Assembly (NCBI GenBank): GCA_017347465.1 | Contig: AP021858.1 | Coordinates: 744,001-808,000, forward strand | Length of the DNA stretch: 64,000 nt | Origin: Candidatus Nitrosymbiomonas proteolyticus | GTDB lineage: Bacteria; Armatimonadota; Fimbriimonadia; Fimbriimonadales; Fimbriimonadaceae | Direction of reading: 5' to 3' | Shown here: positions 25,356-34,179 of the stretch, piece after piece | Position numbering within the stretch: the stretch's first letter is position 1 | How the letters are laid out: each line of letters starts with the position of its first letter | Position numbers and translations under genes: made by a program | The notes under the pieces: model-generated | The model's input: the letters and a program-made list of their open reading frames with translations, nothing else | What the model was told of the DNA's origin: nothing | The model's database searches: none

Positions 25356-26209
25356 AAGCTGCGTGCGATCTCGACGAGGTCGCACCAGTTGGACCGTAGG
25401 TCGTCGAACAGGGGGGTATTGGCTCGCGCGATTTGACCCAGCTCGGGGTCGATTTGGGCAAGCAGAATGTGGTCTTCTTGGATAGGACTCTCGGCCACGA
25501 CGTTTCCCAAAGGATCGACGATCAGGCTCCCGCCGACGAACCCCTTTCCTCCCTCAAAACCCGAAAGCTGGCAATTGATCGACCACACGCCATGCTCCTC
25601 CGAGAGCGCCCGCAACATCCGCCGGTACCGGTCGAGATTCCCGATGCGCTCACCTGAAAAGTCCCTTGCCGGCGACGCGCTCGGGACTACCATCAGGGTC
25701 GCTCCCGACATCGCCAGCAGCGCGCCGAGCAGCGAATGCCACACGTCCTCGCAAATGAGGATTCCGACTCCGCCGAACCGGGTCTCCACCTTGCCCAGCG
25801 CCGTACCCTTGCCCACGAACCGTTGTTCGTCGAACACGCCGTAGGTCGGCAAAAAGAACTTTCGGTAGACGTGAGAGGTTCGGGCGTGGGACGGCCTGAA
25901 CTCCAGGTAAGCGGCGCTGTTGAAGCTCGTCCCCTCGCTCTGTTCATAGAAACCCACGACGCAATCGACGTGTCGGTTCAAACGTCCGGCGAGTCGCCTG
26001 GTGAGCTCAGCTTCGAGTTTCTCGGCGCTGAGAGACACTTCGGCGACCCCACCCTCGACGAAGTACCCGGAGGTACAGGTTTCGGGGAAGACCACCAGGT
26101 CCGCCCCCTCGCCCGAACTTTGAAGCAGCAGGTCCGCGATTCGGTCCAAGTTCTCGGGGACTTTGGCCTTTTGAGGGGCGAACTGAGCGCAAGCGACCGT
26201 AAAGGCCAT
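25346..26209 (-). CDS. Carbon-nitrogen hydrolase (nitrilase superfamily)
   Basis: A 287-residue amidase/nitrilase-fold enzyme. The Glu-Lys-Cys triad is present: LVVFPETCTSGY (Glu), VYRKFFLPTYGVFDE (Lys) and GILICEDVWH (Cys), with a second helper Glu in the expected place. It is close to the group acting on omega-amides or N-carbamoyl compounds and to glutaminase domains of NAD synthetases, but no synthetase domain is attached. It is convergent with the PEP-CTERM gene and lies just downstream of the helicase gene, with its own -10 element. Confidence 0.9.
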   Translation of the reverse strand: MAFTVACAQFAPQKAKVPENLDRIADLLLQSSGEGADLVVFPETCTSGYFVEGGVAEVSLSAEKLEAELTRRLAGRLNRHVDCVVGFYEQSEGTSFNSAAYLEFRPSHARTSHVYRKFFLPTYGVFDEQRFVGKGTALGKVETRFGGVGILICEDVWHSLLGALLAMSGATLMVVPSASPARDFSGERIGNLDRYRRMLRALSEEHGVWSINCQLSGFEGGKGFVGGSLIVDPLGNVVAESPIQEDHILLAQIDPELGQIARANTPLFDDLRSNWCDLVEIARSLGP

Positions 26210-26216
26210 GAAGCGA

Positions 26217-26222
26217 AGTGTA
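26217..26222 (-). promoter_or_regulatory. -10 element (TACACT) of the nitrilase gene
   Basis: TACACT on the minus strand ends 7 nt before the ATG at 26209 with no Shine-Dalgarno. Confidence 0.5.
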
Positions 26223-26231
26223 CCGCCGTCC

Positions 26232-28541
26232 CTACTCGGGGCTGATCTCGCGAACTCGAACTCCGGGCGTCCTTGAATTATCCCACGGCGTCAAGTACGC
26301 AAGTCGCTCGGCGACGCTTTGGGACCTGGACTTGGGATGAGCCACGACGCAAAGCCGCTCCTTAGCCCTCGTCATGGCGACGTATACGATGCGCCACTCT
26401 TCGGCCATTTCTCGCTCCTTGCGACACTCTGAGTTCCAATCGTGAAACGCCGACACGCCGGCCTCGAACCTGCAAGTCAGGATCGCCTTGGTCTTCTCGA
26501 CTTCGACCTCCTTTTTCCGCCCCGACATCGGGCCATGGGTATCTGGCAGGACGACGATGGGGAACTCGAGCCCCTTCGACTTGTGGATCGTCATGAGCGT
26601 GACGGCGCCTTCGTCGAAGTCGGTTGCGGGCGCGTCTCCTTCCTTGTGCCGAAGTTCGCGAATCTCGCGGATCCAGTCCACGAAGTCGAACGGGTCGAGG
26701 TGGGGGCGTTCCGCGGCCATCCTCAGGAGCTTCTTGACGTTCGCAAGTACCTGGCCCGCCCTCGGCTTGCGGGCTACATTGGGGAGGTACGGCGAGGCAG
26801 CGAGCAGCTCCGCAAGGGCTTGGAACGCCAAGAGCCGATGGACCCTCGCCTGGAGGGGAACGAACCATCCGAGGAACCTCGCGATCTTCTCCTTGTCGGA
26901 TTCCACCGCGGGCTCGAACGAGGAGAGCGCCTCGAACACGTGACCGTTTTGCGCGAGGAGCGCGATGGAGTCGACCGAGACCCCGGCGAACGGCCCACGC
27001 AAAGTCGAAAGCAGCGCGACGTCTTCCTCCGGGCGATACAGGCTGAGCAACGCGTTGGCGATGTCGCGGACCTCCAATCGAACGAAGAACTTCTCCGTTC
27101 CCCCGGCGATCTGCGCGGGCACCCCTCGCTGAGTGAGCCGGGGCAGAAGCTCCTGCGCGAATCGGCTCGCTCGGACCAGCACGGCGATGTCGCCCGGCCG
27201 ACCCGTTTCAGCGACGAGGTCGGCGATCCACCGGGCGACCTGCTCAGAGTCTCGGCGCTGCAGAGGCCAAATCTCCACTCCCTCGAACGGCGCGGGTCCG
27301 GAGGGCGAATCGCGCATCGGCAGGTAGCTGGTTCCCCAAAGAGCCGAGAACGTCGCGTCGATGTAGGCCAAAACCCCTTCGACCGACCGATGATTCTTCG
27401 AGAGGTCGACGGTTTCGGTGGTTTCGACCCGCGAATGAAACAAGCGAACGTCCGACTGGCGAAAACCGTAGATCGACTGCTGCGCGTCCCCTACGAGCAT
27501 CTCATCGCCGATCCCAAGCGTCTCGATCAGCCGATGCTGCATCGGGCTGAGGTCTTGAGCTTCGTCGACCAGCAAGACCCGGTACTGGTTTCGGAGCCTC
27601 TCCCTAACGAAGGGCGAGGTGGCGAGCAGGGCGACTGTTCTTCCTTCGAGAGAACTGAAGTCGAGGGCTTTCGCAGCGGCGAGCTTGCCTTCGAAACTCT
27701 CCCAAGAGGCGCAAGCGATCTCGACAAGGCCGCAACTGTCGGCCGCGGTCTCTCGCTCGGTCGCCTCGGAAGCTTGCGCGCCGTCGGCGTCCGTAAGTCC
27801 CTTGGGAACTCGTCTTCGGAGCTGCTTGAGCGCCCGAAAAAGCCGGGTTCCGAACGGAAGCGAAGGCTCCTGGGCGTTCAGTTCCTCGACGAGGGATTCG
27901 TCCATGGTCTCAACCCATTTCTCTTGCCAGTGGCGCAGCGCACTCTCGGGGCTGGCATAGATCTCGGCCCAGAACTGCCGGGGCAAACCCGAATCCCGCA
28001 GCGCCGAAGTCGCCGTTCGAACGGCCTCCTTCAGCACCCCGCTGGGGTCGCTGATTTCGAACTTCCTGCGCCCCGCCAGCTTCTTGATAAGGGTGTCCGC
28101 GGGCGAGTTCTCTCTGGCCGAGGCAATCGCTTCTGCGAGGCACTGCTCTTTAATGCGGGCGGACTCCGCCTCGTCGAGCACCACGAAATCGGTATCGACT
28201 CCGGCTTCGATCGCGCACTCGCGCAGTACCCTCTCGCAGAAGCCGTGGACCGTCTGAATCGGCCCCGTTTCCGCCACCTGAGCCTCAAGCGGCAGTCCAG
28301 CTTCGATCAACGTCTTGACGATTCGGCGCTTCATCTCCGCCGCCGCCTTCCGAGTGAACGTGATCGTCAGAATCTGGTCCGGCCGAAGCCCGACTTCGAC
28401 AACGTAGCGCAGGTAGCGGGCCACCAAGACACGGGTCTTGCCCGCTCCAGCGGCCGCGCGAACCGTGAACCTATTCGACTGCATCTCGACAGCCGACTGC
28501 TGCTCGGGGGTCAGGTTAGGAAGCAACTCGCGTACCCCCAT
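26232..28541 (-). CDS. UvrD/AddA-like DNA helicase without nuclease domain
   Basis: A 769-residue superfamily 1 helicase. It opens with LTPEQQSAVEMQ (Q motif) and the Walker A AAAGAGKT. The other motifs follow: LTITFTRKAAAEM (Ia), VLLVDEAQDLSPMQH (II), VGDAQQSIYGFR (III), NHRSVEGVLAYID (IV), TLMTIHKSKGLEFPIVV (V) and YVAMTRAKERL (VI). It ends about 35 residues after motif VI, so the C-terminal RecB-type nuclease of AddA is missing. The ATG at 28541 overlaps the end of the AddB-like gene by 26 nt, which fixes the start; the open frame upstream of it is not coding. It is probably a recombination or repair helicase. Confidence 0.92.
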   Translation of the reverse strand: MGVRELLPNLTPEQQSAVEMQSNRFTVRAAAGAGKTRVLVARYLRYVVEVGLRPDQILTITFTRKAAAEMKRRIVKTLIEAGLPLEAQVAETGPIQTVHGFCERVLRECAIEAGVDTDFVVLDEAESARIKEQCLAEAIASARENSPADTLIKKLAGRRKFEISDPSGVLKEAVRTATSALRDSGLPRQFWAEIYASPESALRHWQEKWVETMDESLVEELNAQEPSLPFGTRLFRALKQLRRRVPKGLTDADGAQASEATERETAADSCGLVEIACASWESFEGKLAAAKALDFSSLEGRTVALLATSPFVRERLRNQYRVLLVDEAQDLSPMQHRLIETLGIGDEMLVGDAQQSIYGFRQSDVRLFHSRVETTETVDLSKNHRSVEGVLAYIDATFSALWGTSYLPMRDSPSGPAPFEGVEIWPLQRRDSEQVARWIADLVAETGRPGDIAVLVRASRFAQELLPRLTQRGVPAQIAGGTEKFFVRLEVRDIANALLSLYRPEEDVALLSTLRGPFAGVSVDSIALLAQNGHVFEALSSFEPAVESDKEKIARFLGWFVPLQARVHRLLAFQALAELLAASPYLPNVARKPRAGQVLANVKKLLRMAAERPHLDPFDFVDWIREIRELRHKEGDAPATDFDEGAVTLMTIHKSKGLEFPIVVLPDTHGPMSGRKKEVEVEKTKAILTCRFEAGVSAFHDWNSECRKEREMAEEWRIVYVAMTRAKERLCVVAHPKSRSQSVAERLAYLTPWDNSRTPGVRVREISPE

Positions 28542-31344
28542 CGTCTGGATCGTCCAGGAACTCTGCGGACGACCGGCAAAGCTCACCCCACCTGCAGAAC
28601 TTGCACGCCTTCCCCGGCGCGGGAACGATGTCCGCCTCGCGCATTCTCCGCGCCGAGAAGCGAATAAAGTCCTTGGCGGGGGGAAGGAACTCGGCGAGCG
28701 TGCCCAGATCGACAACGCGGAGCCCGTTCGCTTGATCGGCGCGAAGGTTCTGATCGGAAAGGCGCGGGCAAACGAACAGCGTCCGATCGCCACCGATCGA
28801 CATCGCCTCAAGAGCCACGAAGCTCGATCCCTCGCTGAGCGACCATAGGTAAGCCGCAAGCTCCAGCCGCTCCGGCTCCTCCATCTTCTCAACGTCCGTG
28901 GAGAGGACAAGTGAACTTCTTGCGCTATGCAGAATGCCGACCGCGTATCGGCCCATCCGGGCGTATCCGGTCAGGCCGCCGCGAAGCGTCACGCCGCCAA
29001 CCCCTTTGAGGTTAAGAAAGCCTGCCAAGCCGGGGTGGCCGAAGCTAGCGTGGATCACGGTGGAGCCGGGGTCCTTTGGCCAAAGCTCGCGTGAGAGAAA
29101 CTCGCTTCGAACCCAGTTGCGAAAATACGTCCGCGCCTCTTCCTCGATCAGTTTCCGCTCGCTGGGCCGCAACCTTCGCGCTGAAGAGGCCACGATGTTC
29201 GCAAACGCCCTCTCCAAGGCCCGCCTTGCCTCGTCCGGGTTGGGCTGCAAAGGAAGCCCCGTCGTTTGGGGGAGCGAAAGCAACGCGCGGTGGACCTCCG
29301 CCCGCGGGTCGTTACGGTCGAGTTCGGTCGATCCGAATCGCAGCTTGAACCCACACTCAAGCCCATCGCGCAATTGGCGCAGGGACACTTCCTCAGCGGG
29401 ATCGATCGTGAATTGAACCCGTGAAGCGTCGAGGGTCCATTCGGTGGGGTCGGGGGGCTCAGGTCCTTCGTCGAACCCGAGAGCCACTTCGCGGTCGAGG
29501 TCGAAGACGCAGCTTGAGGCTTCGAGCGCGGATCCTCGGGGACGGTCGATCAGCGTGACCCTTCCCTCATACGCCCTCTTGATCTCCTCCAAATAGAACG
29601 TGGGGACGTTGTCGCGATCGTCGTCGGCTTGGGGATAGGAGAGGACGAGCCGGCCGGTGGCCGCGTTGCAGATCCGGACGAAGGCATCCCGCTCGTTGCG
29701 GGCGATTTCGTACGACGACTTGAACCCTTCTTCTAGCCCCAGCGCGCTGTTGAGGTACTCGCGCTCGAAATCCGAGAGAATCGGGTCTTCGGATCGCCTT
29801 TTGGGAAACACGCCCTCGAGCATCCCCAGGACGATCAGATTCGGGCATTCGCCGAGGGCGACCGACGACGTTCGGACCACGAGACCGTCTTCGGAACGAT
29901 TGGGAAGTCGAGCCCTTCGGCTTTCGGCGAGATCATGAAGCTGGCGGGCGAACTCGCCCAAGGAGGCGCCGCCATCCGAGGTCAGCGAACGAACTAGTGC
30001 GAACCTCCGATACGAATCGAGGAGCGCATTCCTTGCCGCCGCCGCTTGAGGAGCGACGGAATCTTCCGGGACGCTGAAGACCTGGAGGGAGGCGAGCGCG
30101 CCGAGCAGTTCCACCCAGTCTCCGAGGCTATGGCGAGTTTCAAGGGCTCGGGCCCGCCAGGCGATGATCTCCCCGAGGGGGGACTTAGGATCAGAATCGA
30201 TGCCCCCATAGCCCGACGCTCCGGCCATTTCGAGGGCGCTCAGGTTGGAGGGCGGGATCATCTGGGGATTGCACACTCGCCCCAAAGACAGCGCGTCGGA
30301 AAGGGCTTGGGGGCCGTCGAGAAGCGACCGAATCACGAGAAGAAGCGACCTCACCCACGGCATCTCCGCGAGCGGAAGGCTCAGTTCGGCTTGCAGAGGG
30401 ACTCCGTACATCTTTGCGACGGCGTCCAAGAGCTGCAAATAGGAACCGTCGCGAGCGTAAACCACGGTCTGGTCGAGCCCGCTGGATTTCGCGTCGCGGA
30501 GCGCCCATTCGACCTCGGCGAGGGGATCGCTCGAACTCACGATGGTCACAGCGGGCGAGCTCCCCTTGTAGATCAGATTCGTGAACAGACTCGAGCCGAG
30601 AGTCGTTGTCGAAGGAATATCTTGAATCGGCGCGGATAGCGATTTCGCGACGGCCTCCGAGTACCCGAAGACGGTTTCGCTGTCTCTGTTGCCTTCGATC
30701 ATGACCGTGAGGTTCGAGCCCCATTCAGTCAGCTTGCGCACCACTTCGAGGTTGAGCGGGTTCTCGTCGCAAAACACGCCCACGAGGAGAGGTCCCTCAA
30801 GGCTGGGCGGCGGCGGCCCCTCGCGGAGTCGATTCAGTCTCTGAAACGAAGTTTCCCGTCCCAGAAGCGAGGTCGCTTCGAGAAAGGCGTCGTAGAGGTC
30901 GGCGAGCGAGCTGAGCTTGGAGGAAAACACGTCGTCGACCGAGACAGCCACTTGGCGAAGCTCGGGGCTTCCGATCCGGCAGGAAGCAAGTTCATGAAGC
31001 GTCTTCAGCGCGCGGGTCTGAAAACCCTCCGAAAAGAAATGGGGGGCGAAGACGGACGACGGCGCGATTTTCTCGCAGGCGTGGGCGACGACCTCGAGTT
31101 CGAGCGAGGGGTCCATCAACTGCCTCACTTCGCTCGAAGATTGAGTGAGAAGGGTCGCGGCGAACCTTTCGAGATCGGTGATCTCGATGCGGCCCCCGGA
31201 GTAGGCCGCGCGCAGCCGGGCGACGCCTTCGTTCGAGAGGCCGCACGCGAGCGAACCTCCCGCGGATTCAAACTCCTGAAGGGCTTGCCGAATCGCTCCG
31301 AGGCTGGGAGGGACTCGAATGACGCGCAGGCTGCCGTGCCGCAT
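28516..31344 (-). CDS. AddB-like protein with inactive nuclease domain
   Basis: A 942-residue protein in the position of AddB beside an AddA-like helicase. The body resembles the degenerate helicase part of AddB (VVYARDGSYLQLLDAVAKMYGVP, then LIVLGMLEGVFPKR). The C-terminal RecB-like domain keeps its iron-sulfur cysteines: LECGFKLRFG, then CKFCRWGELC near 910-920. The active-site region near residue 805 reads LRGGLTGYARM and later GILHSARSSL where active proteins have an Asp and a D-x-K. The nuclease is therefore probably dead and the protein may bind DNA or Chi-like sites only. Confidence 0.8.
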   Translation of the reverse strand: MRHGSLRVIRVPPSLGAIRQALQEFESAGGSLACGLSNEGVARLRAAYSGGRIEITDLERFAATLLTQSSSEVRQLMDPSLELEVVAHACEKIAPSSVFAPHFFSEGFQTRALKTLHELASCRIGSPELRQVAVSVDDVFSSKLSSLADLYDAFLEATSLLGRETSFQRLNRLREGPPPPSLEGPLLVGVFCDENPLNLEVVRKLTEWGSNLTVMIEGNRDSETVFGYSEAVAKSLSAPIQDIPSTTTLGSSLFTNLIYKGSSPAVTIVSSSDPLAEVEWALRDAKSSGLDQTVVYARDGSYLQLLDAVAKMYGVPLQAELSLPLAEMPWVRSLLLVIRSLLDGPQALSDALSLGRVCNPQMIPPSNLSALEMAGASGYGGIDSDPKSPLGEIIAWRARALETRHSLGDWVELLGALASLQVFSVPEDSVAPQAAAARNALLDSYRRFALVRSLTSDGGASLGEFARQLHDLAESRRARLPNRSEDGLVVRTSSVALGECPNLIVLGMLEGVFPKRRSEDPILSDFEREYLNSALGLEEGFKSSYEIARNERDAFVRICNAATGRLVLSYPQADDDRDNVPTFYLEEIKRAYEGRVTLIDRPRGSALEASSCVFDLDREVALGFDEGPEPPDPTEWTLDASRVQFTIDPAEEVSLRQLRDGLECGFKLRFGSTELDRNDPRAEVHRALLSLPQTTGLPLQPNPDEARRALERAFANIVASSARRLRPSERKLIEEEARTYFRNWVRSEFLSRELWPKDPGSTVIHASFGHPGLAGFLNLKGVGGVTLRGGLTGYARMGRYAVGILHSARSSLVLSTDVEKMEEPERLELAAYLWSLSEGSSFVALEAMSIGGDRTLFVCPRLSDQNLRADQANGLRVVDLGTLAEFLPPAKDFIRFSARRMREADIVPAPGKACKFCRWGELCRSSAEFLDDPDDGGTRVAS

Positions 31345-31354
31345 GGAAGTTCAA

Positions 31355-31360
31355 AGTGTA
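31355..31360 (-). promoter_or_regulatory. -10 element (TACACT) of the AddAB-like operon
   Basis: TACACT on the minus strand ends 10 nt before the ATG at 31344. It overlaps the opposite -10 by two bases. Confidence 0.45.
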
Positions 31361-31364
31361 TCAT
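31359..31364 (+). promoter_or_regulatory. -10 element (TATCAT) of the membrane protein gene at 31.4 kb
   Basis: TATCAT ends 7 nt before a GTG at 31372. An ATG at 31363 lies inside the hexamer, so the GTG is the more likely start if transcription follows the leaderless pattern. Confidence 0.45.
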
Positions 31365-31371
31365 GCCCTGC

Positions 31372-31992
31372 GTGAGCCCCAAGGTGTGGACCCCTCGGCG
31401 CAAGTTGTTGGGGAACCTGATTCCTCTCCTGTTCGCCTTGCCGCTTGCCGTCTGGGGCGCGACCACGCTCGTCCGTACCGGCGAAGTTTTCGGCCCGGGG
31501 CTCTGGCAGTTCTCGCTGGCTCCGGTTGTGGCGTGGGTCGGAATGTGCCTCTTGGGTTTGGCCGGAAACGAGTCCATGCGAGGCCAACTCATTCGATTGC
31601 TGAAGTTGCCTCCTCCCACGCACGAGGAAAGCCGGTGGTTCGTGGGGTTCTCCCGTCCTTCGCATTTTGGGTTGCTGGACCCTCACGAGGACATCGGCTT
31701 CTTGCGCCTTACTCCTACCGCAATCCGGTTCGAAGGCGAGCGCTATCGCGTTGAAATCCCGACGCCCGCAGTCGAGCGGGTTCGATTTCGGGCGAACGCG
31801 CACAGTTGGGTCGGGTTGGGAAGATGGATTTCGATCGAGGGAACGCTCGAAGGCCAAAAGATTCGCATGCTCGTCGAACCCCGCGAGCGAGCGACCCTTT
31901 TGGGCAATCTCATTCTGTCGGGAGAGATTCGGCGGCGCCTGGCGGGGGCCGTAACAGGAAAAGACCCCGGAGATCGTCCGAGGTCTTCGTGA
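31372..31992 (+). CDS. Membrane protein of unknown function
   Basis: A 206-residue protein with two N-terminal membrane helices (about residues 12-33 and 45-66) and a soluble domain with alternating beta strands (FLRLTPTAIRFEGERYRVEIP, then ISIEGTLEGQKIRMLVEPRE). This looks like a small PH-like domain, a guess from strand pattern. It is divergent from the AddB-like gene. Its last 30 bases contain the flagellin terminator hairpin of the opposite strand. Confidence 0.65.
   Translation: MSPKVWTPRRKLLGNLIPLLFALPLAVWGATTLVRTGEVFGPGLWQFSLAPVVAWVGMCLLGLAGNESMRGQLIRLLKLPPPTHEESRWFVGFSRPSHFGLLDPHEDIGFLRLTPTAIRFEGERYRVEIPTPAVERVRFRANAHSWVGLGRWISIEGTLEGQKIRMLVEPRERATLLGNLILSGEIRRRLAGAVTGKDPGDRPRSS
31961..31987 (-). 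terminator. Rho-independent terminator of the flagellin gene
   Basis: Read on the minus strand, AAGACCTCGG and CCGGGGTCTT form a 10-bp stem with one G-U pair and a 7-nt loop, followed by TTCCTGTT. It lies 48 nt past the flagellin stop and inside the 3' end of the opposite gene. Confidence 0.65.
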
Positions 31993-32035
31993 TGAAATCA
32001 CTGGTAGGCGGCCAGTCGTTTCGAGTTAGTCGTCG

Positions 32036-33484
32036 TTATCCGATCAGGCTCAGCACCGAGCTCGGCGCCATGTTGGCCTGCGCGAGCACCGCGAGACCAG
32101 ACTGCTGAAGGATCTGAAGTTTCGTAAAGTTGGTCATTTCGAACGCAACATCGACGTCTCGGATCGAGGACTCAGTGGCCGAAAGGGTCTCTCGTGCCAC
32201 GCCCAACGATCGAATCGTCGACTCAATGGTGTTGCGTTGGAAGTTACCAATGTCACCGCGGGACCTCGAGATTTCCTCGATGGCCGCGTCGATGACCTTG
32301 AGCGCGTCGGTCGCCCCGCTTGTCGTCGTGATGTCGAGGTTGCTGAGGTTCAAGCCCGCAACCACGTTCTTACCCAACTCTGAGGCAGCGAAGTTCTGCA
32401 ACGAGAGCGCGGCCGATTGGCCAGCGTTCGCGCCCACCTGGAATTGGGACGAGCCCACGACCAAGTTGCCGGCTGTAAAGTCAGCCGATGCGGCGTTGCC
32501 TGCCTCCGTCAACACGATGCGGTTCCCCGACGAGTCGGTCAGCACGAGGCCGTTCTGTTGCATCCTGCCACCCGTAAAGGTGACCGTTGCCAGGCCGCCG
32601 CTCGTCGAACCGTTCGAGTCGATGAAGACGCTCGCGATCGCGTTCGTGCCGGTGGCGTTGGACGTACCTGCGGTGTTGAGGACCCCGTTCGCGTCGGACA
32701 ACGAGAAGTTGCCGATCGAACCGTAGCTGTCCGCCTTCAGGACCACGCCCGTACCTGACGACCAAATCGCCGAGACGCCAGTGGTGCTCGAAGCCGCGTT
32801 GATTTGGTTGACGACGTCCTGGACCGTGTCGGTCGCCGAAGTCGTGAACGTTCGGCCGTTGATCGCAAACGACCCAGCCGAGACCGTTCCAGTAGCGAAG
32901 GTGAACGTAACGGAACCCGTGATCACTGCACGGGTGGCAGCGGTCGTGACCGCGACCGTCACGAGCGAGTTTGTGTTGATCGCCGCGCTGTTGAAGCTTC
33001 CGCCAAAGTACATGCTTCCAACGTTCGAAGAGCCCGTGATGCTCGCCGTTACACCGGAACTGCCATCGAGCAGTTTCTTCGTACCGTACTGCGTTTGCTC
33101 CGAAATACGCGAAACTGAGTTGATGATCGACGTAAGCTGATTCTGGTTTGCCTGAATCTGAGCTGACGTCATCGTTCCCGAGTTCGCAGCGGCGAGCGAA
33201 AGAGTTCGCGCGTCGCGCAGAAGTCGGTTGACCTCGTCAAGGGCGCCTTCCGCCGTCTTGGCGAAGTTCACCGCATCTTGGTTGTTACGGATCGCTTGAT
33301 CGATGCCACCGATTTGGGCCCGAAAGCTCTCCGAAATGATGAGTCCCGCCGGGTCGTCGGCAGCAGAGTTGATGCGAAGACCCGTGGAAAGGCGCGTAAT
33401 GGACTTCCCGAACTCAACGCTGCTGTTGCCAACGTTGCGCAGGGCGTTCATTGCCGCGACGTTTGTGTTTACGCGAAACGACAT
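32036..33484 (-). CDS. Flagellin
   Basis: A 482-residue filament subunit. The conserved D0/D1 N-terminus is present (FRVNTNVAAMNALRNVG, then RLSTGLRINSAADDPAG and AIRNNQDAVNFAKTAEGAL), as is the C-terminal D1/D0 pair (AIEEISRSRGDIGNFQRN, then EMTNFTKLQILQQSGLAVL). The middle about 200 residues are Thr/Ser/Val-rich and variable, as expected for surface-exposed D2/D3. The ATG at 33484 follows GGAGG with 5 nt spacing. A GC-rich hairpin (33523-33536) lies in the leader. It is likely under the FliA-type sigma factor, but I could not find a convincing sigma-28 promoter. Confidence 0.97.
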   Translation of the reverse strand: MSFRVNTNVAAMNALRNVGNSSVEFGKSITRLSTGLRINSAADDPAGLIISESFRAQIGGIDQAIRNNQDAVNFAKTAEGALDEVNRLLRDARTLSLAAANSGTMTSAQIQANQNQLTSIINSVSRISEQTQYGTKKLLDGSSGVTASITGSSNVGSMYFGGSFNSAAINTNSLVTVAVTTAATRAVITGSVTFTFATGTVSAGSFAINGRTFTTSATDTVQDVVNQINAASSTTGVSAIWSSGTGVVLKADSYGSIGNFSLSDANGVLNTAGTSNATGTNAIASVFIDSNGSTSGGLATVTFTGGRMQQNGLVLTDSSGNRIVLTEAGNAASADFTAGNLVVGSSQFQVGANAGQSAALSLQNFAASELGKNVVAGLNLSNLDITTTSGATDALKVIDAAIEEISRSRGDIGNFQRNTIESTIRSLGVARETLSATESSIRDVDVAFEMTNFTKLQILQQSGLAVLAQANMAPSSVLSLIG

Positions 33485-33703
33485 TTGTTCCTCCGTGATG
33501 TCGAACGTCTGGCCTGCGATCGCTCCCCGAGGGGAGATCTCTCGGCCATGCCCCATGTCCTCCTGACATGCCGTTCTAACGAGTGTTTAGGTATTCCCGC
33601 GAGCAAGCATCGCTGTCAAATGTGCTGGGGTCGGGCAAACCACGCAATTTTGCGATGTTCGCCGCGGGCGCGATTGGCACGATCTCGCATGCCCTGGGGC
33701 CAG

Positions 33704-33709
33704 TACACT
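33704..33709 (+). promoter_or_regulatory. -10 element (TACACT) of the 138-residue hypothetical gene
   Basis: TACACT ends 6 nt before the ATG at 33716, with no Shine-Dalgarno. Confidence 0.5.
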
Positions 33710-33715
33710 GTCCGA

Positions 33716-34132
33716 ATGGGACTCAACGCATTCGCTGCGGAACTCAAGCGCCAGATTCACGAGAACTTGAGCGCGGGTTCCCCGCCTCCATTGGGGGAGT
33801 TCGACGAAGCCGAGTTTCGGGAGCTATGTGACTTCGGCGCGCCTCAAATGGGAGCGACCCTTTTTGAGCCCCAAGCGTTCCTGTTCGAGTTCATTTACAC
33901 GAACGCTCCCGGGGGCCCCAGGGTCTTCGGGGTGCGGGTCCCGTCGCCTGAGCGAATCGTGTTCTTGCCGGTCCCCAGTTGGGTGGTCGAGGAGATTTGG
34001 CAGGGCGAGATCGACGGGCGCTTCGAGTTCTACTCTGAAGCCGTTGCCCTCGTCGAGGCACTGCGAAGGGAGCTCGACGAGGCCGCCAACGCGAAGTGGT
34101 TTGGACCCAGGCCGCCCAAGCGGAGGGAGTAA
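33716..34132 (+). CDS. Conserved hypothetical protein
   Basis: A 138-residue acidic soluble protein with no recognised domain, no signal peptide and no membrane helix. It contains the beta-like stretch RVFGVRVPSPERIVFLPVPS and helical ends. The start is set by the -10 element 6 nt upstream; the open frame further upstream lies in the flagellin leader. It precedes the glycosylasparaginase gene, which has its own -10 element. Confidence 0.65.
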   Translation: MGLNAFAAELKRQIHENLSAGSPPPLGEFDEAEFRELCDFGAPQMGATLFEPQAFLFEFIYTNAPGGPRVFGVRVPSPERIVFLPVPSWVVEEIWQGEIDGRFEFYSEAVALVEALRRELDEAANAKWFGPRPPKRRE

Positions 34133-34166
34133 GGAAAGGGGTCGGTGAAGGCAAGTTCGTGCCGGG

Positions 34167-34172
34167 TAGCAT
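34167..34172 (+). promoter_or_regulatory. -10 element (TAGCAT) of the glycosylasparaginase gene
   Basis: TAGCAT ends 7 nt before the ATG at 34180, with no Shine-Dalgarno. Confidence 0.5.
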
Positions 34173-34179
34173 CCGCGCG

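Noticed and set aside
26442-28667. A 741-codon open frame on the plus strand
   Set aside because: It lies antisense to the AddA-like helicase, is Arg/Leu/Pro-rich and has no domain. It is a shadow caused by GC-rich codon bias.
28542-28910. N-terminal extension of the AddA-like helicase
   Set aside because: The extra 123 residues are Arg/Ser-rich, overlap the AddB-like gene and precede the natural Q motif start at 28541.
33560-33620. Sigma-28 or TTGACA promoter of flagellin
   Set aside because: A TAAA and a perfect TTGACA (minus, 33614-33619) occur, but neither has a matching downstream -10 (GCCGATAA-like or TATAAT-like) at proper spacing.
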